Source: CAIYZT01 sp947461435
GTDB lineage: Bacteria > Pseudomonadota > Alphaproteobacteria > Rhodobacterales > Rhodobacteraceae
Direction: 5' to 3'
DNA: 64,000 bases
Assembly: GCA_965284435.1 (NCBI GenBank)
Contig: OZ260083.1
Location: forward strand, 3,410,001-3,474,000
Shown here: one piece after another, positions 52,434 to 59,440 of the stretch
Layout of the letters: the number at the start of each line of letters is the position of its first letter
How positions within the stretch are numbered: the first letter of the stretch is position 1
Position numbers and translations under genes: made by a program
The notes under the pieces: generated by a model
What the model was told of the DNA's origin: nothing
Seen by the model: only the letters and a program-made list of their open reading frames with translations
The model's database searches: none

Positions 52434-53459
52434 TCAGGCCTCGACCCCAGACAGCAGAACGGTGCGAATGGCCTCAATGTCGATGTTGTGATGTTCCGCA
52501 ATCACAACCAGCCGCGTGGTGCGCGGCGTCGCCCCCCAAGGCCGATCGAACTGATGACGCACCCGCTCTCCCACCGCCTGCAGCAACAGCCGCATCGGCT
52601 TTCCGGCCACCGCGACATAGCCCTTGACGCGCAAGATCTCTTGTTCGCGCGCCAGACGCTGCACGGCCAGAACCAGCCCTTCGGGCGAGGCGACTTCCGG
52701 CAGGTCGATGACAACCGAATTGAAATCGTCGTGTTCGTGGTCATCATGGCCGTCATGGTGGCTGGGACGCGCCGCGATATCATCTTCGGCCGCCGCCATC
52801 AGGCCCAGAATGACACGCGGATCGATGATCCCATCGGTCATGGCCAAAATCGGCAACTTGCGCGGCGTTTCGGCTTCGATCAGCGCGCGGGCCGTCGCCA
52901 GACCGGCCTCTCCGGCCAGATCCGCCTTGGACATCAACACGATATCGGCGCAGGCGATCTGATCTTCGAACACTTCGGACAGCGGGGTTTCATGATCGCT
53001 TTCGCCCATCGCCTCGGGGTTGGGGGCAAACCGGCCAGCGGCCACCGCCTCGGCGTCGGCCAATGTCACCACACCGTCAACCGTGATCCGAGAGCGGATC
53101 GCGGGCCAGTCAAAGGCCTTGAGCAGCGGTTTGGGCAGAGCCAGACCAGAGGTTTCGATGATGATGTGATCGGGGCGCGTGGGCAGGGCCATCAGCGCCT
53201 CGATGGTGGGAATGAAATCGTCAGCCACGGTGCAACAGATGCAGCCGTTGGCCAATTCCACGATGTTTTCCACCGGGCAATTGGCATCGGCGCAGGATTT
53301 CAAGATGTCGCCATCCACGCCAACAGTGCCAAATTCATTGACCAGAATGGCCAGCCGCTTGCCTTGCGGATTGGCCATCAAATGGCGGATCAGCGTGGTC
53401 TTTCCAGCGCCCAGAAAGCCCGTGATCACGGTAACGGGAATCTTGGTCAGGTCGGTCAT
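52434..53459 (-). CDS. cobW: CobW-family GTPase, cobalt metallochaperone-like
   Basis: A 341-residue G3E GTPase. Walker A is GFLGAGKTT (about 13-21), the metal motif GCICC (about 72-76), SKADLAGE serves as the specificity loop, and a histidine/aspartate-rich stretch HHDGHDDHEHDD (about 233-244) sits between the GTPase and C-terminal domains. CobW is thought to deliver cobalt to the chelatase, and the gene lies directly upstream of cobN. The start overlaps the DUF1636 stop (ATGA). Confidence 0.92.
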   Translation of the reverse strand: MTDLTKIPVTVITGFLGAGKTTLIRHLMANPQGKRLAILVNEFGTVGVDGDILKSCADANCPVENIVELANGCICCTVADDFIPTIEALMALPTRPDHIIIETSGLALPKPLLKAFDWPAIRSRITVDGVVTLADAEAVAAGRFAPNPEAMGESDHETPLSEVFEDQIACADIVLMSKADLAGEAGLATARALIEAETPRKLPILAMTDGIIDPRVILGLMAAAEDDIAARPSHHDGHDDHEHDDFNSVVIDLPEVASPEGLVLAVQRLAREQEILRVKGYVAVAGKPMRLLLQAVGERVRHQFDRPWGATPRTTRLVVIAEHHNIDIEAIRTVLLSGVEA

Positions 53460-53830
53460 GTCTGGCTCTCCGATGGGGCGGTCAGGGGGGGAATGCGGGC
53501 GATGGATTGTTTGCGAAAGATCACGGGGCGTTCGCGCCAAGGCACGATACCGTCGGCATTGGCCGCATAGGCCGCCGCCCCGCGCAGGATTTCGGGCACG
53601 TCAGGAACACCAAGGCGGCCGTAAACATAAGACCAGCCGCCGGGCTGCGTCAGCGCCACGTTGCAGCCGTGATCGCAGGCCGACAGGCAGTCTACGGGCT
53701 GAATGCGAACGCCCAAAGGCGCGCCTTGCGCGCACAGCGCCGCATAAAGCTGCGCCCCCGGCGCGGGCGCACCCTCGGGCAGGGGCTGGCCCGCTTTGCA
53801 GGTCATACAGACGTGAAGGACAGCCGCCAT
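53456..53830 (-). CDS. DUF1636 family putative metal-binding protein (copy 2)
   Basis: A 124-residue paralogue of the protein at 40447-40764. Cysteines CMTC (about 8-11) and CLSACDHGC (about 48-56) suggest a 2Fe-2S or cobalt site; the C-terminal KQSIARIPP matches KAIARIPG of copy 1. First gene after the second B12 riboswitch, and translationally coupled to cobW. The ATG at 53830 starts right at the conserved LHVCMTC; the upstream open frame covers the riboswitch and is not coding. Confidence 0.8.
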   Translation of the reverse strand: MAAVLHVCMTCKAGQPLPEGAPAPGAQLYAALCAQGAPLGVRIQPVDCLSACDHGCNVALTQPGGWSYVYGRLGVPDVPEILRGAAAYAANADGIVPWRERPVIFRKQSIARIPPLTAPSESQT

Positions 53831-53934
53831 TCCAAGCCTTTCAAAGGCAAAGGGGCCATGCGCCAACAAGGTAACAGGGCACAGCCCTGTCGCCTGATGG
53901 TCGCGGATCACCCCGTCCGCCCATACAGTTCCAC

Positions 53935-54110
53935 ATGTTGGCAGGTCTCCCGGCTTGCAGAGTGGCGCCTTTCGGCCCCGTGGCCCCCACCTTCCCAAGC
54001 TTTCGCCAGTGGCATTGGGGCCTCTCCGGTCACGGTCGCGGGGGCGGCTGACCTTGGGGTTGCCCCGGGTCATTCCCTCTTCGCCTGCCCCGTGAAGGGC
54101 AGGAACCAAC
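53935..54110 (-). promoter_or_regulatory. Cobalamin riboswitch controlling the DUF1636-cobW-cobN-cobGHIJ operon
   Basis: On the minus strand: AGCCGCCCCCGCGACCGTGACCGG core (split: AGCCGCCCCCGCG, ACCGTGACCGG; about 54027-54050), GCCACTGGCG (about 54005-54014) and a B12 box AAGCCGGGAGACCTGCCA (53941-53958), in the correct order. It ends roughly 105 bases before the first start codon. Boundaries are approximate. Confidence 0.9.
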
Positions 54111-54137
54111 AGGGGTTCATTGGGGGCAATTGCGCCC

Positions 54138-54209
54138 AAGAGTCAAGGAAAGCCGCGCCACTTTGGGGTGCGAATCCGACTCTTCTGGTGCACGGGCGAC
54201 AAAGCCCGT
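54138..54209 (+). other. Possible structured leader upstream of cobO
   Basis: Two inverted repeats in the gap between the riboswitch and cobO: AAGAGTC (54138-54144) with GACTCTT (54178-54184), and ACGGGC (54192-54197) with GCCCGT (54204-54209). A rightward cobO transcript starting early enough would carry both. No B12 box or tRNA cloverleaf can be built here. Function unknown. Confidence 0.3.
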
Positions 54210-54296
54210 CGGTTTCGGTGGTCAAGATGCCGTGCAGGGTCTTCCCATTGCCGCCCGCCCGCCGTAGCTTGACCCTTCACCGTGAAAGGCTGCCAG

Positions 54297-55001
54297 ATGA
54301 GCGACCAGACCCAACCCCCGATGTCCGACCTGCCCCCAGACCCGTCTGCGGAACCCACGGTTGACCCTTCGGAAGATCTGTCAGAGGCAACCACAGCGGC
54401 CGACGATGCCCGCCATTCAGCCAAGATGGCCAAGAAAAAGGCGGCGCGTGACAAGATCATGGCCACCAAATCGGGCGAGAAGGGCCTGATCATCGTGCAC
54501 ACCGGCGCGGGCAAGGGCAAATCCTCCTCCGGGTTTGGCATGATCTTGCGCTGTATCGCGCATGGCATGCCCTCGGCGGTGGTGCAGTTCATCAAAGGCG
54601 CTTGGGACACCGGAGAGCGGCGCCTGTTGACCGAGAATTTCGGTGACATGTGCCAGTTCTTCGCCATGGGCGAAGGATTTACTTGGGAAACGCAGGACAA
54701 GACCCGCGATATCGCCGCCGCCAAGGCGGGCTGGGAAAAAGCCAAGGAACTGATCCGCGACGAAACCGTGCGCTTTGTTCTTCTGGACGAAATCAACATC
54801 GCCCTGCGCTATGATTATCTGGATGTGGCCGAGGTGGTGGAATTTCTGACCACCGAAAAACCGCCCCTGACCCACGTGGTTCTGACGGGCCGCAACGCCA
54901 AGGATGACCTGATCGAGATTGCAGATCTGGTGACCGAGATGACGCTGATCAAACATCCCTTCCGGTCGGGCATCAAAGGCCAACCCGGGGTGGAATTCTA
55001 A
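54297..55001 (+). CDS. cobO: Cob(I)yrinic acid a,c-diamide adenosyltransferase
   Basis: A 234-residue CobA/CobO-type adenosyltransferase that transfers the adenosyl group from ATP to cob(I)yrinic acid diamide. The P-loop is HTGAGKGKSSSGFG (about 68-81); LDEINIALRYDYL (about 164-176) is the Walker B region. It carries an acidic, disordered-looking N-terminal extension of about 45 residues with lysine-rich KMAKKKAARDK. AAAGG lies seven bases before the ATG at 54297. Followed by cobQ after 25 bases. Confidence 0.92.
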   Translation: MSDQTQPPMSDLPPDPSAEPTVDPSEDLSEATTAADDARHSAKMAKKKAARDKIMATKSGEKGLIIVHTGAGKGKSSSGFGMILRCIAHGMPSAVVQFIKGAWDTGERRLLTENFGDMCQFFAMGEGFTWETQDKTRDIAAAKAGWEKAKELIRDETVRFVLLDEINIALRYDYLDVAEVVEFLTTEKPPLTHVVLTGRNAKDDLIEIADLVTEMTLIKHPFRSGIKGQPGVEF

Positions 55002-55026
55002 GAATTCTCAACGCCTTGGGGGGCAA

Positions 55027-56478
55027 ATGGGCAAGGCACTGATGATTCAAGGCTGCGGGTCCAATGTGGGGAAATCCATGTTGGTGGCCGGTTTGTGCCG
55101 GGCGGCCAAACTGCGCGGCCTGTCGGTGCTGCCGTTCAAACCGCAAAACATGTCCAACAACGCGGCCGTGACGGCCGACGGCGGCGAAATTGGCCGCGCG
55201 CAGGCCCTGCAAGCGCTGGCCTGCGGGATGGATCCGATCACCGACATGAACCCGATCCTTCTAAAACCTGAATCCGAGATGGGCAGTCAGGTGATCGTGC
55301 AGGGCAAACGTCTGGCCACGGTCAAGGCGCGCGACTATGCCCGGCTAAAGCCCAGCCTGATGGCCCCGGTGCAAGACAGCTTTGCCCGCCTGCGCGCCCG
55401 CGCCGATCTGGTTTTGGTCGAAGGCGCCGGCAGCCCGGCCGAAATTAACCTGCGCGCCGGCGATATCGCCAACATGGGCTTTGCCCGGGCGGCAGATGTT
55501 CCTGTGGTTCTGGTCGGCGATATTGATCGCGGCGGGGTCATCGCGCAGATCGTAGGCACGCAATCGGTGTTGGAACCGGGTGATGCCGCCATGGTGGCCG
55601 GCTTTTTGATCAACAAGTTTCGCGGCGATCCGCGCCTGTTCGATGACGGCTATGCCCAAATCATCGGCCGTACGGGCTGGGCGGGTTTTGGGGTCTTGCC
55701 TTGGTTCGATCAAGCCCACCGCCTGCCAGCCGAAGACGCCTTGGACATCGCCAGCGGCCCGCGCCGGGGGGGCGCGGTGAAAATCGCCTGTCTGCAACTC
55801 TCGCGGATCGCGAATTTCGACGATCTTGATCCTTTGGCGGCCGAACCGGGGGTGGAGATGGTGATGGTGCGGCCGGGGCAGGCCATTCCCGGCGATGCGG
55901 CCCTTGTGATCATCCCGGGGTCAAAATCGACACGGGGCGATCTGGCCTTTGTGCGCGCCCAAGGCTGGGACATTGATTTGACCGCCCATCATCGGCGCGG
56001 CGGGCGCATCTTGGGAATTTGCGGCGGCTATCAGATGCTTGGCCAAGAGGTGTCAGACCCGGACGGCCTTGAGGGCACGCCGGGCAGCGACCGGGGTCTG
56101 GGGTTTCTGGATGTCGTCACGCATATGCAGTCCGACAAACGGCTGACGCGGTCAGACGCGGTACATCTGGCCAGTGGGCTGGCCGTGCAGGGCTATGAAA
56201 TTCACATCGGGGTCACCGAGGGGCCCGACCGAGCGCGGCCCTTTGCCGACCTTCAGGGGCGCCCCGAAGGCGCGGTCTGCGCGCAAGGCCGGGTCGAAGG
56301 GACCTATCTTCACGGCCTGTTCGCCGCCGATGATTTCCGCAGTGCCTATCTTGCCGGTCTGGGGGTGGCGCGTTCGGGCCTTGGCTATGGCGCCGGGGTT
56401 GAAGCCGCGCTTGACGCTCTGGCCGCCCATGTCGAGGCGCATCTGGATGTGTCCGGTCTTTTGGCGCTGGCGCGTTAA
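55027..56478 (+). CDS. cobQ: Adenosylcobyric acid synthase (glutamine-hydrolysing)
   Basis: A 483-residue amidotransferase that amidates side chains b, d, e and g. The N-terminal P-loop is GCGSNVGKSMLVAGLCR (about 10-26), with FKPQNMSNNAAV. The C-terminal glutaminase domain has GICGGYQMLGQ (Cys at about 332) and the conserved YEIHIG (His). Same strand and probable unit as cobO; its last 4 bases overlap the end of the opposing cobC. Confidence 0.93.
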   Translation: MGKALMIQGCGSNVGKSMLVAGLCRAAKLRGLSVLPFKPQNMSNNAAVTADGGEIGRAQALQALACGMDPITDMNPILLKPESEMGSQVIVQGKRLATVKARDYARLKPSLMAPVQDSFARLRARADLVLVEGAGSPAEINLRAGDIANMGFARAADVPVVLVGDIDRGGVIAQIVGTQSVLEPGDAAMVAGFLINKFRGDPRLFDDGYAQIIGRTGWAGFGVLPWFDQAHRLPAEDALDIASGPRRGGAVKIACLQLSRIANFDDLDPLAAEPGVEMVMVRPGQAIPGDAALVIIPGSKSTRGDLAFVRAQGWDIDLTAHHRRGGRILGICGGYQMLGQEVSDPDGLEGTPGSDRGLGFLDVVTHMQSDKRLTRSDAVHLASGLAVQGYEIHIGVTEGPDRARPFADLQGRPEGAVCAQGRVEGTYLHGLFAADDFRSAYLAGLGVARSGLGYGAGVEAALDALAAHVEAHLDVSGLLALAR

Positions 56479-57446
56479 TCGGACAAGGCCCTGCCCAAGC
56501 GGTCCCATTCTGCCGGGGATCCGGGCAGGCCAAGCCTGATCCAACGGGCCGAATAGGGGAAAATCCGCGACCAGATCTGCGCGCGGGCCAGATGGTCTTG
56601 CGCCGCTTCGGCATCCGGCGTGGCATAGGTGCGAAACAAGGCTGTTCCGCCCACCAGCGTCCAACCCGCCGCCCCTGCCATGGCGTCAAGCCGCTGCGCT
56701 TCGGCGCAAAGCCGCGCGATCGTGGCCGCCTGCCAATCGCGGTCGGCCAGCGCCGCCGCCCCAATGGCACAGGCCGGCCCCGAGACCGCCCAAGGGCCAG
56801 ACAGGCCGGCGATCTGCGCCACATCGGCTTGTGATGCCAAAACGAAGCCCAACCGCACCCCCGCCAAGCCCCAGAACTTGCCAAAAGACCGCAGCACGAT
56901 CATCCCGTTCTGCCCGGCATGGGCCGCCACCGACCGCTCGGGCACCGGGTCGGCAAAGCTTTCGTCCACAATCAGACGCCCGACCTTTTGGGCCAAGGCG
57001 CGCAGATCCGCGCCCGTCCAGTGCCGCCCATCCGGATTGTTGGGGTTCACCACAACGGCCAGATCCGCCCCGGCCAGATCGGCCGGATCAAAAACCGTCT
57101 GGACCTGCCAGCCTTGCGCCGACAGCGATCCGGCATGTTCGTTATAGGTTGGCCCCAAAACCCGCGCCCGGCCCGGCTGTCCCAGCCGAGGATACAGCTG
57201 AATGGCGGCTTGCGCGCCCGCCACCGGCAAAATCTGATCCTGCGGCACCCCGTAAAGCCCCGCCGCCGCGGCCCGCAGCCCCAATTGATCGGCGTCGCGC
57301 GGCAGGTCCGCCCACAGGCGCGCGGGCAAATCCGGCACCGGATAGGGCTGGCGGTTGATCCCGGTTGACAGATCGATCCACCCGCCGGGCGCACCGCCAA
57401 ACCGGGCCATCGCGCGGTCCATATCCCCGCCGTGATCGCGGCTCAT
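56475..57446 (-). CDS. cobC: CobC: threonine-phosphate decarboxylase-like aminotransferase
   Basis: A 323-residue class I/II aminotransferase-fold enzyme that supplies aminopropanol phosphate for the nucleotide loop. HGGDMDRAMARFGG and LSTGINRQPYP at the N-terminus are typical of CobC/CobD decarboxylases; the PLP lysine lies in RSFGKFWGLAGVRLGF (about 190), with NPNNPDGR for the substrate loop. The start overlaps the cobD stop (ATGA). CobC is used here in the Pseudomonas denitrificans naming. Confidence 0.88.
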   Translation of the reverse strand: MSRDHGGDMDRAMARFGGAPGGWIDLSTGINRQPYPVPDLPARLWADLPRDADQLGLRAAAAGLYGVPQDQILPVAGAQAAIQLYPRLGQPGRARVLGPTYNEHAGSLSAQGWQVQTVFDPADLAGADLAVVVNPNNPDGRHWTGADLRALAQKVGRLIVDESFADPVPERSVAAHAGQNGMIVLRSFGKFWGLAGVRLGFVLASQADVAQIAGLSGPWAVSGPACAIGAAALADRDWQAATIARLCAEAQRLDAMAGAAGWTLVGGTALFRTYATPDAEAAQDHLARAQIWSRIFPYSARWIRLGLPGSPAEWDRLGRALSD

Positions 57447-58399
57447 GCCACCAGCCCCCCCAACAAGGCCAAAAGCCCAAGGCCAATCCCCAGCGCCCAC
57501 ATCGCCCGGCGATAAATCAGCAATCCGCGCGCCAGATCTTGCGGCAGGGGGTCAGGGCAGCCCCCGTTGACCCAAGGTTCCTCGGCCACGCGGTCGGCAT
57601 AAATTCTTGGCCCTGACAGCCGAACCCCCAATGCGCCGGCCATGGCCGCCTCGGGCCAGCCCGCGTTGGGGGATCGGTGCTTTGACGCATCCGCCCCCAT
57701 GCAGGCAATCGCCCGCCGCCCAGACCCAGAGACCGCAGCGAACAACAAACCCGTCAGCCGCGCCGGGGCCAGATTGACCAGATCGTCAAACCGGGCCGAG
57801 GCCCAGCCAAACTGTTCAAAACGGGGGCTGCGGTGCCCGATCATGCTGTCCAGCGTGTTGACAGCCTTATAGGCCGCAATCCCCGGCAAACCCAAAACTG
57901 CGCCCCAAAAGATGGGCGCGACGATCCCGTCAGAGGTGTTCTCGGCCAGGCTTTCCAGCGCCGCCCGCGCCACGCCCGCCGATTCCAACCGGCTGGGATC
58001 GCGCCCCACAATCATCGACACGGCCAATCGCCCCCCCGGCAGATCCCCCAAGGACAGGGGCCGCGCGACCGCCAGAACATGGTCATGCATGGACCGAACG
58101 GCAATCAGCGGCCAGGCCAGCACGCCCGTCAGCACAAGGCCCAAAATCCCCCCCGGCAACAGTCGCGACAGGGCATAGGCCGGCAAGGCCGCCAAACCGA
58201 CGATGACCACAAGCGTCACAACCCCCGCGAAACGCCGCACGAGGGCCGGGTCGCTGTCGCGGTTCAGGGCCGCGTCACAGCCGGAAATCGCCCGTCCGAT
58301 CCACGTGACAGGATGACCAATGCGGGCATAAAGCCGATCCGGCCACCCCATCACCCCATCCACCGCCATGGCCAAGGCCATCGCCCCCGCTGCCAACAT
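57443..58399 (-). CDS. cobD: Adenosylcobinamide-phosphate synthase
   Basis: A 318-residue membrane enzyme (CbiB family) that attaches aminopropanol phosphate to cobyric acid. The N-terminal hydrophobic helix is followed by PDRLYARIGHPVTWIGRAI; SLAENTSDGIVAPIFWG (about 150-166) and GHRSPRFEQFGWASARFDD (about 188-206) are family signatures, as are several membrane segments. Two-gene unit with cobC. Confidence 0.92.
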   Translation of the reverse strand: MLAAGAMALAMAVDGVMGWPDRLYARIGHPVTWIGRAISGCDAALNRDSDPALVRRFAGVVTLVVIVGLAALPAYALSRLLPGGILGLVLTGVLAWPLIAVRSMHDHVLAVARPLSLGDLPGGRLAVSMIVGRDPSRLESAGVARAALESLAENTSDGIVAPIFWGAVLGLPGIAAYKAVNTLDSMIGHRSPRFEQFGWASARFDDLVNLAPARLTGLLFAAVSGSGRRAIACMGADASKHRSPNAGWPEAAMAGALGVRLSGPRIYADRVAEEPWVNGGCPDPLPQDLARGLLIYRRAMWALGIGLGLLALLGGLVA

Positions 58400-58479
58400 C
58401 CCGCGCGCTCCTTCTTTGGCGGTCTTGTGCCCGGTATTTGGCCAAGGTTCAATTCCGGCAACGGCAAAATGCGCGGGGT

Positions 58480-59316
58480 TTACGCCGCAGGCCGAAATTG
58501 CATCATGTGGCTAAACCCGGCCTCGTGCAGGGCCGCCTTGGCGTGGCGCGGCACGGTGCCGGGGGCAAAGATCAGCCCGCGCGCGGGGCCGGTATGCCCG
58601 ATGGCATATCCCAAAGCGCCCAGATCGCGCGCCAATTGCGCCGCAGGATCGCCGCGCTGCCCACGCGCAGCCAAGGCGCGCGTGGCACTTTCGCTGGCAA
58701 GGTCCGCCAGATGGGCCGCCGACCTCATCGCCTGCGGCAGCGCTTCCGCAAGATCGGTGATATCAGGAAATTGCGTGTCCTTCGGGTCGGTGCGCACCAT
58801 GGGGCCGAAAAAACCGCCCAAAACCTCAAACCGCGGAAGCGGCGGCAAATGCCCCAGAATGCGCCCCTCGCGCGAGGCCCAAAGCAGACGCGCCGGGCTG
58901 GAAAACATCAGCGGGTCAGAGGCCCCTTCCACCGCAATCGCCGCATCGGCCAGATCGCGCGGCAAATCGCCCCCCTGCCCGGCCAACTGGGCAATCGCCA
59001 TCAGCGCCGCCGTCGACGATCCGGCGCCGCCGCCGGGCGGCATCTCGGCCCGCAAGGTGAAATGACCGGTGACCGGACGGCCCAGATGGCGCAACAGCGC
59101 GGCCGTCTGGGCGCGGCTGACGATGGCGCAGCCGATCTGCGACAGCGCAAAGGGGCCCGGCCGCCACAGACCATGCACCCGCAAAACCGGACAGGGCAAG
59201 GTGACAAGGGCGATGGGCCCCTGCGGGCCAAGGCGGCCTTGCAAGATCTCTCCAAGATGGGCTTGAACCGCGACAGCGCGGGCCTGCCCCCGCGTGGCTG
59301 GCGCTCCTTGGCCCAT
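58480..59316 (-). CDS. GHMP-family kinase, BluE/PduX-like L-threonine kinase
   Basis: A 278-residue GHMP kinase. The ATP loop is PPGGGAGSSTAAL (about 93-105), with AHLGEILQGRL near the N-terminus as in the PduX/BluE group. BluE of Rhodobacter capsulatus lies in a cobalamin locus, and PduX phosphorylates L-threonine, the precursor of the CobC product. Placement 80 bases upstream of cobD-cobC fits that job. GGGAGA is five bases before the ATG. Other GHMP kinases are less likely. Confidence 0.8.
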   Translation of the reverse strand: MGQGAPATRGQARAVAVQAHLGEILQGRLGPQGPIALVTLPCPVLRVHGLWRPGPFALSQIGCAIVSRAQTAALLRHLGRPVTGHFTLRAEMPPGGGAGSSTAALMAIAQLAGQGGDLPRDLADAAIAVEGASDPLMFSSPARLLWASREGRILGHLPPLPRFEVLGGFFGPMVRTDPKDTQFPDITDLAEALPQAMRSAAHLADLASESATRALAARGQRGDPAAQLARDLGALGYAIGHTGPARGLIFAPGTVPRHAKAALHEAGFSHMMQFRPAA

Positions 59317-59440
59317 CCCGTCTCTCCCTTATGCGGCTAAACAGACCCCCGCCCGCCTTTTTTCAGAGCGGGCCGGATTGAGCAAGTCCCCCGCGCCTGC
59401 CAACGCGAACCACACAGGCATCGGCAAGGCCGATGTGGGA

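Noticed and set aside
51316..52491. A 391-codon plus-strand open frame opposite cobN
   Set aside because: Arg/Gln/His-rich shadow; cobN on the other strand is unambiguous.
53831..54139. N-terminal extension of DUF1636 copy 2
   Set aside because: The in-frame extension covers the second riboswitch and contains no homology; the domain starts at the ATG at 53830.
54129..54190. tRNA-like element before cobO
   Set aside because: A 7-bp outer stem and a GGTGCGAATCC stretch recall a T-arm, but only 33 bases lie between the stem arms, so no cloverleaf can form.
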